A stretch of DNA of 64,000 nt from Mustela lutreola (GCF_030435805.1 NC_081303.1:73941910-74005909), one strand, 5' to 3'; positions 45,018 through 58,600 are shown, numbered from the stretch's first letter. Made by a program: numbers and translations. Notes: generated from the letters alone by a model not told the origin.

Positions 45018-45023
45018 CTTATA
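45018..45023 (-). promoter_or_regulatory. BGLAP TATA box
   Basis: TATAAG on the BGLAP strand, about 91 bases before the start codon. It predicts a transcription start near 44990. The human gene is also a TATA promoter. Confidence 0.7.
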
Positions 45024-45147
45024 CTTCTAGTTGAGCCCCGCAGGCGAGGGGGGCGCCCCCCATGTTGTGGGCGGGTCCCAGGGGACTGTGCCAGGGCCGT
45101 GTGGGAGTCATCTGCCCCAGCTCTAAAGGCCAAACCCCGAAGGATGT

Positions 45148-45154
45148 TGTGGTT
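45148..45154 (-). promoter_or_regulatory. Runx2/OSE2-type site in BGLAP promoter
   Basis: AACCACA on the BGLAP strand (in CCAACCACAAC), about 155-165 bases before the predicted start. This is the sequence and approximate position of the OSE2 element known from mammalian osteocalcin promoters. Confidence 0.65.
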
Positions 45155-45395
45155 GGAACTGGAGCTGCCTGGGCAGGCCCGGCCCCTCCCCAGGGGGCGC
45201 ACCCCAAGTCCCCCGGCTCCAGCCTCAGTTTGAGCACCAGTGGGCCAGGCCGGGGCGGGGGAGCCGGGGGAGAGAGGGGGGCTCCAGGTCTAAAATAGGC
45301 TCCGGGAGAGCCGGGCTGCCTCTGGAAGCCTGTGATTTGCACCGCCAGCCAAGGGCAGGAGCCAAACCCCAGGGAGGGGGAGCCCGAGGCAGCGA

Positions 45396-45410
45396 TGCCC
45401 TCACTCACCC
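45396..45410 (-). promoter_or_regulatory. DR3 vitamin D response element in BGLAP promoter
   Basis: GGGTGA GTG AGGGCA on the BGLAP strand: two hexamers as a direct repeat with a 3-base spacer. It closely resembles the rat osteocalcin element (GGGTGA ATG AGGACA) and lies about 405-420 bases before the predicted start. Confidence 0.65.
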
Positions 45411-45429
45411 CAAGGCAGGGTGGAGGTGC

Positions 45430-46190
45430 CCATCCCCACAGGGACGTCCATGGCAGGCCTGATGTAGGGGTGCTGGGGACCCTCTCCAGGAGCCCCTCGC
45501 AGGGGCACAGACAGGGCCTGTGAGGAGACGGAGGCTCTCTGGTCCTCTCCTAGGGGTTCACAATGGGGACCGGTCTTCCGAGACAGACGTCCGGCCTGCA
45601 AAACCCCACCCCAGCACCCCTGAGGGCCACAACCCCTCAGTCCAGCCTGGAGAGGATGGGGAAAGGGTGCCCTCATGCCGCCTCGCTGCCCACCCTGCGG
45701 CCTGCAGCGGGGCGGGAGGGGGTCTCCCGTGTGAATGCCGCAGCCCTGCTGGGCTCCGGGCAGCCAGCAAGGGTCCCTTGATATCTGCCCGTGTGTCTCT
45801 AGTGCCCCCAGCCAAGCATCCGGGGGGCTTTTTCTGTGCCCCACGTGTACGCATCCACTTCACCCGCCGGTCAGAAGATCTGCCCGTCGGCGCGTGTGTG
45901 CGCGTGCATAGGCGCTCACCATGTGCGAGATGGAGGGAGGCCTGCCTGGGGCCCCCGTCACAGTGAACCCGGGTGGCAGACAAGGACTGGCCCTGGGGTC
46001 CCGGTCTCCCGGTCGAGAGGCTTTGCTGCCTCCCTGCACGGGACATGCGGTGGTCAGCGGCGCCCCCACCAGCCCGCCCCGGCCTGGAGGCTCTCAGAGC
46101 AGCTCGGGGGGCCTCGCGGGGGGACCTGGACCCTGGAGAGACTGGGAGAGGCTGGGAGAGGCCCGCGGAGGAAGCGTCCACGCAGATTAC
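45430..46190. other. BGLAP-PMF1 intergenic region
   Basis: No gene or repeat recognised. It contains the distal upstream sequence of BGLAP and ends at the PMF1 3' end. Confidence 0.5.
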
Positions 46191-46210
46191 AGTGTAGGAA
46201 GCGGAGGAGG

Positions 46211-46216
46211 TTTATT
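46211..46216 (-). terminator. PMF1 poly(A) signal
   Basis: TTTATT on the plus strand (AATAAA on the PMF1 strand), about 405 bases after the PMF1 stop. The 3' UTR is about 46195-46621 and contains a (GT)n run at 46441-46459. Confidence 0.8.
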
Positions 46217-46440
46217 TACGGATGTGGGGAGAACATGGCAAGGGCCCTGGGGCTGGCTGGCAAGGGGGCAATCAGGGCGACCCGAACACAGATGCCCCGG
46301 GCCAGGTCCGGGGGTGCTCCGGAACGGGCGGGGCAGGCGGCTGGCTCCGACCTGCAGGACAGAGAGCCTGGGGCCTGATTCCCGGCGTGGGTGCTGGCCG
46401 ACAGCCCTCGCGTCCGAAGAGAACAGGGAAGGGTCTGAAG

Positions 46441-46459
46441 GTGTGTGTGTGTGTGTGTG
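46441..46459 (+). repeat. (GT)n microsatellite
   Basis: Nine and a half uninterrupted GT units within the PMF1 3' UTR; read as (CA)n on the gene strand. Confidence 0.9.
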
Positions 46460-46621
46460 ACCTCAAGGGAGCCCCCAACGCAGAAGGGCTGGTCAGGCGT
46501 CATCCTCCGGCTAATTCCATCCGCACTCAGGGACTGGCCACCACTTCACTGGTTCTCAGGGGCAGCCGGCCCTGGCCCTGGCCCTCGACTGCCCTCTGTT
46601 CCTGGTCCGGTGGCCGCCTCC

Positions 46622-49600
46622 TCACTCGGGCTCCCCCAGCACGCCCAGCAGCTCCTTCTGTTCTCTGTGCAGGGCCTGGCAGCAGCAGAGGGGACACACA
46701 GCCCAGGAGAAACCGTAAACCTTTCCCTCCACTTGGCCTAACCCCAGGCCTCTTTCCCCCAGCGACACGGAAGGGGTCTCGGCTCAGGTCACAGGCCCAG
46801 CAAGGGAGGGGCAGGCAAAGACCTCTGTGGAAGGTGTCCCCTACTCAGCTAGTGTTTGAGGCAGGCTGGCGGTCATGGCCACCGAGGCTGGGCCTCCCCA
46901 GAGCAGCGCCCAGCATGACTAAGGGCCCCCGAGTGTCCCCTGACACTAGCAGGGTCGCAGCTGGGCCATGGGCTGTGACACGGACAGCCCTGCGGGTGCC
47001 ACACGGAGTCACGCACCAGCTCACCAGGGCACCCACCGCCCACACAGTGGGGCTCTCTGGCTGCGTTGGGGCTGCTGTGGCTCTGAGCAGGGGCTGTGCA
47101 CCCTGCTCTGAACACAGCAGCTCTGAACGTCAGGGCTGGCCGGCGTGGAAGTCGGGCTCCAGACAGGAGAGTGAGCCTTGGCCTCGTGGGGACAGAGTGG
47201 CAGTGGCGGGGAGCACACTGCCTGACGACTCAGCAGGGTGCCCCCAAGGAGGCCCGGGTCAGGACCCTGTGGGTACCTGCTGCCCAGTGCCCCAGAGCCA
47301 GGGAGGGGGTGAGGGCAGGAGGGAAGCGAGCAAGCCACTGGCCGGCTCCTGCTGCAGCCTCCGAAGCTCGGGGACCCGGGAGCCTGGGATGTGGGGACCC
47401 ACTGTGGCGAGGAATGGAACAGGAAGGCCTGCCCCGGGAACCCGCAAGTGGTTACGAGTAAAGACGGGCTGCGCGTCTGGGTGACGGAGCGAGCCCAGCA
47501 GTGGTGCCCACAGCCCTGGACTGGAGCCGCTCTGAGGGGGAGGGGGGAGGGGGAGAGGGAATCCCAAGCAGACTCTGCTGACTGCAGGGCGGGGGAGGGG
47601 GGGATCCGAACACGAGCCCGAGGGCATGGCCTGAGCTGAGCTGAACCGGGTCGGACGCTTGACAGACTGCGCCTCCGGGCGCCCCCAAAAGCTCCTGGGG
47701 GTCTCGTGGAGAACCCCACAACCACAGGCCACCGAGCCTAACAGGAGGAGCCTGTTCCTTGGGCTTGCCACCTGCCATCAGGCCCCACAGCGGGGGACAC
47801 GACCGGGGACACCCACCTGCCAGGCCTGCTGCCGGGCCCGGGCCTGCTGCTCCAGCTGCTCCAGCTGCCGCCGCCCGGCCAGCACAGCCTCCGCCAGCCG
47901 CCGGTTCTCCGCCTCCTGCCTGCGCACCCGGCGCTGCAGCGCGTCCCGCTGCTGCAGGAAGTAGGGCACAGCCACGCTGCGCACGTCTGCCTCGGGGATC
48001 CCGCTGGGGCGCCTGGGTGGCGGGGGTGGGGGGAGCACGGGTGTGGGTGAGTCTCAAGCGGGCCGGGCCGGGCCCCCACTGCTGGGCTCACCGGCCGGCT
48101 CTCGGCTCAGGCGCCCGGGGACCCCTCTCCTGGTTCTCCCCACCCGCCAGCCGCAGGTGGCCCCCCATGTCTAACACTCCAGAGCAGGAGGCCACCTTCC
48201 AGCCACGGCCTCTGCCTGTGGGACCCTGTGTCCCTGCTCCTCAGCAAGTGGGGCCACCCCGAGAGGCCCAGCTGGTGCCGGCCGCCTGGGAAGCTATGGC
48301 AGGCGGGTCTGGAGGTGAAAGCGCGAGTCCCCAAGGCCCGCAGTGAGGACGGGCTGGTTCGGAGGGGCAGGGGGGTGGAAGCCACCAGAGGTTCTTTAAA
48401 AAATTTGTTTTTCTGGGTGCCTGGGTGGCTCAGTGGGTTAAGCCGCTGCCTTCGGCTCAGGTCATGATCTCAGGGTCCTGGGATCGAGCCCCACATCAGT
48501 CTCTCTGCTCAGCGGGGAGCCTGCTTCCTCCTCTTTCTCTGCCTGCCTCTCTGCCTGCTTATAAACTCTGTCAAATAAATAAAACCTTTAAAAAAAAGTT
48601 CGTTTTTAGCTCTAAAACCCAATTCTCTTATGTGTTAAGGTCACAAAGCATAAAAAATTGGAAGGCATGAGAAAGGTGTTTCCTGGTTCTGGCCTAAAAT
48701 CAGGCAGGGGGTGTTGGGGAAGGCAGGAGCCTGGGATCCCCCCATCCTGTGTGGGGTGCCCCGAGCCACAGGAAGGTCAGCTTTGGGGGCGCACTGTAGG
48801 GGTCCCCTAAATACTGTGAAATGGACAAGTGACTAAAACCCGGCTGGACAGGCACTGCAAATCCGCCAGGTGGATCCCGAGATGAGCGCCCCCCAAGGAC
48901 GGTCCCCCGTGGGCGGTGAGCCCCCGACAGCACGTGCCGGCTCTAGGGCTCGTCTTCCCCCGGGGGCCACACTTCTCACCAGGCCGGCTCCGTGCGGTCT
49001 TTGTCTTCTTCCACGATCCTGTCCAAGGCGTCCAAGACCGCCTCCAGGTTCCCCTCCGCTTTGATCTCCGAGATCTCCTCCTGAAGGGCAGGCGGGCCAC
49101 AGCACTCAGACGCCGGACAAGCCCGCCGGGCCCACACACGCAGGACCGGTAAGATTTTGGCTAACTCCTGTCTTCATACCAACATTCCAACTTCTCTCCG
49201 TGTGGCTTTAATAATTAAGGACAGAAAGTACCAAGCGGACAGCAGAGCCCGCCCAGCCCCTCGGGGTGCCACCGCCAGGGCCCAGCGCGGTGCCTCGGAC
49301 GCACACAGATGCACACGGACATGGAGCCCTCTGGAGACACCACGGTTACTTCAACACGCGAACACAGCCCTGGCCTCTTTCGCATTCCCCGCAGCAGGCC
49401 GGTCCACGGTTGCCCACGGTTACGTGTCGCCTCTGCGCCCTGGGCACTGGGGACGCGGGGAGGACAGGAGCCCGGGGGGCAGCAGGCACACACCCCAGCC
49501 CGGGCCACGGGCAGGAGAGCAAAGCCACGCTGGAGAACTGACAGCGGCCACGGCAGCCCGCAGCCACAGAGGGCAGCGCTGAGCCCTGGGGACCCCGAGG

Positions 49601-52600
49601 GCCAGCACCCCCTGCTGGGCTCCTTGGCACTCACCCGGACGGACGCCTGCAGCTGGGCGACAAACTTGTCGTGGATCCGCTGGGTCACGTCCGGCTGCAG
49701 CTGGCAGAGACGCTTGTAACAGTCGCTGAATCTCTGGTAGCTGGCGGGCAGGACAAACAGCCGGCAGAGGGTCAAGCGCCCGGCCAGCCTGCGCCCGGCC
49801 TGGCCACCTCTGTCTCCCTGCCGCAGGGGCCGGCCATCAAGTCCACGGCCCCGGGGGAAGGCTGTGGTTGCCACCCGCAGCCCCACTCAGCCGCACCTGA
49901 TCCCCGCCCCCCCCCCCCCCCCGCCCCACAGCAGAGGCCATCTAAGCTCTGGAGTCTCCCCTTACGAGTGGGTCACCCCCGTCCAGCCACAGTGCCTCAA
50001 ATCACCGGGAGCTAACACTCCGTGCCAGCCGCCCCCACAGTGTCCAACCCACTCCCGGGGGCGGGGAGGTCCTGCTGCGGGGGTGGGCTGCGGTCCTTGA
50101 GCAGCTCTGGTCACTCCAGCAGGACAGGACAGGACAGGTGGCCTCTGGCAGAGGTTTCCTTCCTCTGTAAAGGAGCCACACAGGAAGGAAGCAGTGCCCC
50201 TTCTGTGGGAGGGGACGACCCGTGCAGGCGGCAGTGGCTCCAGCTTCAGGCCTCCGTGGGGACCTTGGCCTGAGGGCAGAGCTCATGGCCTGAGGAGGCT
50301 GAACGGAAGAGGGGAACTGGGGTGTCCGAGGACATCATCATGCGCTGGAAACACCAAACCAGAGCCACCCACCTTGGGGCTGCTAGTTAGTGCGGTAATG
50401 AATTCCTCTTACTGTCATGCCTTTATTTAACAAAAATTTTTTAAAGATTTTATTTATCTGAGGGAGAGGGAGAGAGAGAGAGCATGAGCCCAGGGCTGGG
50501 GAGCGGCAGGGAGAGGGAGCCGGAGACGCGCCCCTAGCAGGGAGCCCGACGCGGGGCTCGATCCCAGGGCGAGATCATGATCTGAACCCAAGGCAGACGC
50601 TTAACCGACGGAGCCCCTGGGCACCCTGTTTGCGCCCTGTAAAAGGAGGTCTCTGTCCCGGCTGTTGGAAGCTGGTCCCCGGATCCACCCTCACAGCTGG
50701 AAGGATCAGAGGGTGCCCGGGACACTCCCCGGGGCTTGCTCTCTTGCACAAAGAAATTCAAATAAGGCAACGGAGGCTCGTCCTCCCCACTCCCTGCTTT
50801 CTCGTCTCTCTCTCCCTTCTCCCTCCTGCCTGTCCACCGTCTGCCGGCGTGCTGGCCGCCAACCAGGTCCTGGGTGATCCTGGGAGGGAGCCGCATGGCC
50901 TTCCTGGGGCGTCCGCGGGAGCACACGTGGACATGGGGACGGCTGCTCGTGGGGGGCACTTTGAAGGCAAAGGCTCTCAGGATGGTCTTTAAGCTGCGGT
51001 GGGGGGAGCTCAGTGACCCACAGGAGCGTCTGAGCCCGGAGTCCCCAAGCACACAACAGCCCACACTGTGCTCGGCGGGGGATCGGACGCTCCCCAGCTG
51101 TGTGGCCAGACTGGGGGGCCACGGGACACACATGGTGTTGTGTCCCTGGAAGCCGGCGCCTAGCCCCCCGCTGCTCGGGGTTCACTGCTGGTCCCCCCTT
51201 CTCATGGCTCCTGGCCTTCCCGACCAGCTCCTGCCCTACACGACGTCTGCGGAGCGGGTGACACCTGTGCGTGCACGGGGCCCTGCGAGGGACATCTGCT
51301 AGTCCGCAGGAAACCTGTGAACCTGCTGTTCAACCGCCCCAGACACGAAGTCCTGCCGTCTGTCCGCAGGTGATATTAGAAGCAAGGCTACTGCCGCCTC
51401 CCGGCCCAGCACCTTCCTGGGGCCCCGGGGCGGCTGCCGTTCTCTGTCTGGAAACGCTCCGCCTACGGGGCGCCGCTGCTGTCCTGCGATTGCGGCTTGA
51501 GCACTGACACCTTGGAGACTGGCACGTGCAGAGGCCAGGCCTTTATTTCCAGAAGGCCACCTGCAAGCCTCTGCTGGCAGCTCCACGTGAGGGATGGTCT
51601 CTCCCTGTCGTGACGGTGCCCGCTGGACACCAGCACCTGTGGGGGCTAAACCTTGGCCCCGTGAGCAGGATCAGGGACAGAGGTTGGCACCCTTCAGCCT
51701 CGGCGGGGCCCCAGGCGTCCTGTGTCCTGACAGCCCCACTTGCCACGCAGTCTGTGGCTACAAGAGGAATGTGGCGATGCAGGACATCCGGCCAAGCGGG
51801 CTGGAACGAAACTGGGTAATTGTGGCTTCAGAAAGACTTGGCTCGGACACCGGAGATCCTGTTCCTCCTCCGGGCCTGCTGGCCGGTGGAGGGTCTGAGT
51901 GGGCCCCTGTCCTGCGCTCCGGCATCCGGTGGTGGTGGTGGCGAGGATGCGGGGCCCGGGGATCAGGGACAGGCCATCGCCCACCAGTGCTGCTGTGGAG
52001 GTCACGGCGTGGCCCGCTGGGCTCCGAGGACTCAGTGACGGCAAAGCCCACACACGCAGATCCCCGAGCAGTGACCGCGGGCCGCCCGGGAGTGGAGGGC
52101 GGGCGGCTGGACTGCAGGACGGCGTGGGGGAGACGGGGGCACGGGGATCCCGGCTTTGTTTGTTGGACACTGCGAGGTCCCTGCCACGCCTGCTCATGTA
52201 AGGCTCACGGCACGACGCTGTGGCTCTCCCACGGTGTGAGGACGACCCCGAGAAGTGCAGCCGACACCCCCAGCTGGAGGAGACACGGGAAACCGGGGAG
52301 GAACAGCTTCTCCTCGTGGCAGGCGCTCCCGCAGCGGATGCCCCTTGCAGAGCGCCGCGCGCTGCGGTCAGGCCCGTGGACACCGCGTGCGACTCCGTGT
52401 GCCCCGGGCGACCTCACCCTCTAGCCCATGCGCGTCCCTTTGTGTGCCCCCTCCCGCCCCCACCCCACCCCACCCCACCCCACCCCACGAGTTCCTTTCT
52501 CGAGAGCAGGGTCAGGCTCGGGAACAGTTTGAATGCCCTTGTGACTTCTAAAAACATACTTTGAGAGAAAAGCAGGTCAAGTGATGCATTTTGGAAAGCA

Positions 52601-55600
52601 TTCGGGGCCGTCACGCTCCTACACTGTCCCCTCCCTGCATGTCCGGGGTGCCCGGATCTGGGCTGGAGGCAGCTGCAGCCCAGCGCCCCCACTGCGCCCC
52701 CAGGGCCAGCGGGTGTGCACTGATCTGGCAGAGGAGTCCTCCCTCAGGAGCAGCCCCGGGGGGGGGGGGCTCTCTGCAAGCCCCCTTCACCCCTGCTGGG
52801 ACGGTGCCCCAGCCTTGGCCTTCCAAGGGCACGCAAGGGGCCCATCAGCTGCGTGTGGCTACGTGCACTGGTTCTGCGGCTCACGGCCTGTCCGTCTGTC
52901 TGGGTTCAAACCCTACCTCTACCGCTTGTCGCATGAGTGACGTGTGACAGCTTCCGCACCTTTCCGAGCCTTGGGTTCTGCTCCGCCCGGCGGGCAAGTA
53001 AGTGTCTGCGCTCACAGAGCTCCCGCGAGTCACGCGTGTGACGCACCTAGCACAGGGACCCCGCGCAGACGAGCACTGTCAGTAGCATTGATTCCACCGC
53101 AGGCTTCACGGCGCCCACAGAAGTGCCCAACGGTGAGCTGGCTTCCCGGCGTCGAGAAGCCTCCCGGCAGACAAGAGCTCCCTAACAGCGTCCTGGTGGC
53201 AGAGGCCGGCTCGAGGCCCGCCCAGCCGAAAGAAGACCCCACTGGCCGCACGACAGAGAAAAGGCTAAGCTGTGCCCCCCCCCAAAGAGGGCTATATTTA
53301 TCACCAAAGTCATGTTTGAAATGTACTAATTATCAAAACACAAATGACTATATTAACTGATTTTAATCTAGTTCTTCTCTTATACTCTTTTAAGTTATAT
53401 TTTTTTAAAGATTTAAATTATTTATTTGACAGAGAGAGACAGTGACAGAGGGAACAGACAGAAGCAGGGGGAGTGGGAGAGGGAGAAGCAGGCCTCCCGC
53501 GGAGCAGGGAGCCCGATGCGGGGCTGGATGCCAGGACTCCAGGACCATGACCCGAGCTGAAGGCAGACGCTTAATGACTGAGCCCCCCAGGCGTCCCTTT
53601 AGTTCGTTTTAAAAATAACCTCTGTGCCGCATGTAGGGCTGGAACTCAGCACCCCGAGATCTAGAGCGCCCTGTTCTCCAGCCCGCGCACCACGGGAACG
53701 GAGATCCCCGTGGTCTGAACTCATAGAAGGAGCATCTCATTAACTGCACTAAAAACTCTGACTTTACCACACGAGTTTATTTATTTTTTTAAAGATTTTG
53801 TTTGAGAGAGAGAGCGCGCAGGAGCAGGGGAACGGCAGGTCGAGGGGGAAGCAGGCCTCCCGCGGAGCTGAGAGCCCGATGTGGGGCTCAATCCCAGGAT
53901 GCGAGATCATGACCTGAGCCAAAGGCAGACCTGGACAGATGGAGCCACCCCAGCGCCCCGTATCATGAAATTTAACTTAAAAAAATTACCCTCAACATAT
54001 GGAAGCCCAGAATCATGCCCCCAGGTCGGTCAGGGCAGGGCTTTGCAGAAGGCTCGCCACTGCCCCCCTCCCGCGGGCCTGCAGCTCTAAGCACCGCCCC
54101 ACCCCCACCCCGAGCTTGTGGCCCCGCTGAGCGCCCTCCACCGACCGCCCACCAGAGGGCGCCTCGGCCCCAGCCCAGGGAGGGGGCGCTCCGAGCCCGC
54201 GACAGAGCCGGGGGTCTGACACCGCCCCGCGGCCGGCTCACCAGCAGGTGCCGGTGGGTGGCTCCTCCCCGCTGCCCCTTCTGGGTGCTGGGCTCAGCGG
54301 GCAGCCGCGGGCTCCTTGAGGACCGCACGGGTCCGTGATGCATGATGACGACTGTGGCAACAAGTTAGCTTTTATTTATTTATTTTATTTATTTATTTTT
54401 TTTTTTTAAAGATTTTATTTATTTATTTGACAGTCAGAGATCACAAGTAAGCAGAGAGGCAGGCACTGAGAGAGGAGGAAGCAGACTCCCTGCTGAGCAG
54501 AGAGCCCGACACGGGACTCGATCCCAGGACCCTGAGATCATGACCTGAGCCGAAGGCAGTGGCCCAACCCACTGAGCCACCCAGGCGCCCACAAGTTAGC
54601 TTTTAAAAACTCCTCTCCATTAGGGGCGCATGGATGGTGAGGGTCGGCCTTCCCTCTGGGTCGCGATCTCCGGGTCCCCGCGTCTTCCTCCCGTCCCTCT
54701 GTGCCTCTCCCTGCTCGAGCTCCGGCTCTCTCTCAAGTGGGGACACAGGCCCCTTGTAACCTCAACTTTTACTGCTTGGAAACTTCGGGAACTACCAGAA
54801 ACTTAATAGTGAGAATCTGAAATTGTGGTACTTTTTCTGAAAAACACTTCTTCCGATTTCATAAATATTAACAAAAAGATTTTTAAAAATCCCTCAAAGC
54901 AACTGTACAGCGGCCCCTTTACCCACGGTGCACACACGCCAAGACTCTGCCTGCGACCGGACGGCGGCGAACCCTGCAGTGCTGCTTCTCCTGTGTGGAC
55001 ACAGCACCATAAGCTTAAGTTATGACCCAGGTACTGTAAGAGGTGAACGACACTGTAACAACGACCGTTCTGAAAAACATCCTCATAACAGCAGTACTGC
55101 AGTAGAGTCGCGTGAGCGTGGTCTCTGCACAGCCCCGTGTCTCCAGTAGCTGCTGCGGAGAAGGGGAGAGGCCTGGGGGTGCAGAGGCACGGCTTCCCAC
55201 CGGGAGGGGCTCCGCTGTGCTGTGCTGCTCCGCGGGCTGGGAACCAACCGCGCAGTGGGGTGCAGGCAGAATACCGACCTGGGCTGGGCCAGGCGCGAGG
55301 AGGGGGAACCGAAGGCGCAGAGAACCCCGAACCTGTCCAAACAGCTTTCTGACCCCAGACCTGTTTCCCTCCCCAGCTCCCGATGCCGGCACCGCCCTGC
55401 GCCCAAGCACTGCAAGCTGGGAGTCGTGGCATCCCTGTCCCTCCTCTCCGCTGTGTCCTACACCCCCCCCCCCCACCCCGTCGCCTGTCTGCACCGCCTC
55501 AGGCTGCTGTGGCCCCTACCAGGCAGTTAGGCACCGGACTCTGGGCGGAGGAGCTTTTCAAGGTCAGAGAGATCGTCTCAGACTTCCCCAAAAAATGGAA

Positions 55601-58600
55601 CAGCTTAAAAAAACAAAGCCCAAATTGAACTAGTAATGGTCATTTGTAAAAGACTGTAAAATGTAATGTGTCAACTAGTCAACTGCAATTTTATTTTAAG
55701 ATTTCATTTTTTTAAGGAATGTCTATACTCAACGGACAGGCCTGAACCTACTACCCCAAGACCAGCAGCGCCAGCCACTGAGCTGCCGGGCACCCCCGCG
55801 CCTGCAACTGTAATACCAGAGAAAGATCATACTCATGGGGTCTGCGTGCTTCCCTCCATAACCTGGCTTTAAAATCTAACATCATAATGTGATCATTTCC
55901 CATGAGTAGAGATTATTCAAAATGGAATTTTATTTTTTTAAAAGATTTTACTTATTCATTTGAGAGGGAGAGAAAAAGCACAGGAAGGGGAGGGGCCGAG
56001 GGAGAGGGGGAAGCAGGCTCCCCCTGAGCAGAGAACCCGACACAGGGCTCGATCCCAGGGCCCTGATATCATGACCTGGGCTGAAGGCAGGTCACTGAGC
56101 CACCCAGGTGCCCCCAAAATAGAATCTTATTATTTTTTTAAAGATTTTATTTATTTATTGGACAGACAGAGATCACAAGCAGCCAGAGAGGCAGGCAGAG
56201 AAAGAGGAGGAAGCAGGCTCCCCGCTGAGCAGAGAGCCCGATGCGGGACTCGATCCCAGGACCCTGAGATCATGACCTGAGCTGAAGGCAGAGGCTTAAC
56301 CCACTGAGCCACCCAGGCGCCCCTAAATGAAAAACATTTCTATATGTAAACAAATACATAAATAACAGGCGAAACATCTGAGTCAGCCGTTCTCCAAAGA
56401 AGACCCGGAAGCGGTGGAGAAGCGCGTGGACGGGCTCAGCCCGGGAGTCCGGAGGAAAGCGCGGACCTGCGGCACAGGAGACGGGAGACGCTGCTGGGCG
56501 CGCAGCCGCCGGCCTCTGGCAGACAGACCGCCGGCGAGGAGCCCGGCGAGGGTGAGGGCAAACTGAGCCGGTGGAAACGCAGAGCAGCACAGCTGCGCCG
56601 GAGGACAGCCTGGCACCTCCCCGGACGGTGACACCGGGAGTGACGTCGGGAGCCAGCAGAGCTTCCCAGCACTGTTCCTGACGCCCGTCCCCGGAGAACA
56701 GCCCCGCCGCGTGCCCGCCGGGGCAGAAGCCACGAAACAGGGTGGGAGGGCCACGCGACAGAATGCAATCCGGGCACAAAAGGATGGAAATCCTGACACG
56801 GCGACAGGGACGAACCCCGAAATCCTTCCTCATGCGAAGTGCGAGAGGCCGCCGCGTCAGGCCAGCGCGGTGCGCTCTGTGTGGACGGAGAGTCCAGACC
56901 AGGCGGGCGCACGAGACAGAGGGCAGACGGGGACCGCGGGGAGCTGGGAGAGGATGGGGAGTGACTGCAACGAACACGAGGTTTCTTTCTGGGGTGGTGA
57001 GAATGTTCTGGAACTAGAGAGGGGCGACGGGTGTACAAGTCTGCGAATGTGCTGTGCACCACGAGGGTACATTTCCCGGTGTACGGATTAAACAACTTCT
57101 TCCGCGGCTGCTTGAAGCCTGGCCGCCGGCACGAATGACGCGGTAACTACCCGCACCAGGAAGTTCACGACCAACCCGCCACTTCAGCGGGAACAGACGG
57201 TCCCTGACGTCCCCCCGGAAAGGCACCGGTACCGGAGACAGAGATTTGCAAAAAACCCGCCACGATGTACCAGACCACACCAGACGTCCCATCCGCACTG
57301 GGATTCAGAACTCCGGACCCAGACGGGTTGTGGCCGCGCAGCCGGCTTCGGCGCGATCGAGGACTCGTGAATGACGCAAAGAAAAATGGACCCAAGCGCA
57401 GACTCACAAGACACGGTCTACATGAGGAGAAAAGGCAAGAAGCGGTGAAGGAGCGCCAGGGACAGAGGCCGGCGGGGCGGGCGCGGGCCAGAGAAGCGAG
57501 CTGGAGGCTGCGAGCAGCAGCGGAGCCGCCGCGGCGCCTGCCCCGGAGACGGCGGTGCGGCGTGCGAGGAGTCAACCGAGACCGTTAGAGAAAAACAAGA
57601 ATTAAACAACTATGAAAATAGGAAAGGTGGTAAATTCGTAGAAACCAGCAGTAGTCGTATGACAATAAACAGGATTTATTTTTAAGATTTTATTTATTTG
57701 CCAGAGAGAGAGCACAAGCAAGGGGAACGGCAGGCAGAGGGGGAAGCAGGCTCCCCGCCGAGCAGGGAGCCCGATGCGGGGCTCGATCCCAGGACCCTCG
57801 GATCGTGACCTGAGACCTCCAGGCATCCCTGACTTTTTAAAAACCTCTCAGAAAACTAGAAACACATAGAGACTTTCATAATTTTTCAAAAATACATAGC
57901 CAAAACTGTTTTTATTTTAAAGATTTTATTTATTTATTTGACAGGCAGAGATCACAAGCAGGCAGAGAGGCAGGCAGAGAGAGAGAGAGGAGGAAGCAGG
58001 CTCCCCGCTTAGCAGAGAGCCCGACAGGAGGCTCGATCCCAGGACCCCAGGATCACGACCTGAGCCGAAAGCAGAGGCTTAACCCACCGAGCCCCCCAGG
58101 CGCCCCTATACAGAGCCAAAACTTAAACACTGTGGAGAAGGAGGAAGAAGGCGAAGACGATGACATCACTGTTTACTACCGCGAGTCCTTGGTGACGATG
58201 TGGGTGAATCTCACAAGGGCAGTGTCGAGGAAAAGAGTCCAACATAAAAGATCACAAACCGCAGGATTCCTTCCATTTGATAAAGTGTTGGGGGGGGGGG
58301 AACCCAGGCAAGATTCATGTCTGGGTAACAAAAGGCAGGAAAGTGGTTACCCTTCCAGCTGCAGGTGGACGGGACGGGGCGCCTGGCACTTCATGGGGGT
58401 GTTCCGGATCCGGGTGCCGGTCACAGGGCGCGCTCATTCGCGGAAATGGATCCGGTGAACACCGGGGACCCGCGCACTCGGAGGAGGTTACGCTTCGGGA
58501 AGAGTGCAGCAAGACTGCTGGATACAACTATCTCACAAAAAGCAATAGTTTCTCTAAGTCATCAGTAAGTAATTTTTAAAAGAAAACAGAAAACAAGAGA

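Noticed and set aside
46222-47484. Plus-strand open frame of 420 codons
   Set aside because: Antisense to the PMF1 3' UTR and last intron, passes through a (GT)n run, no protein resemblance.
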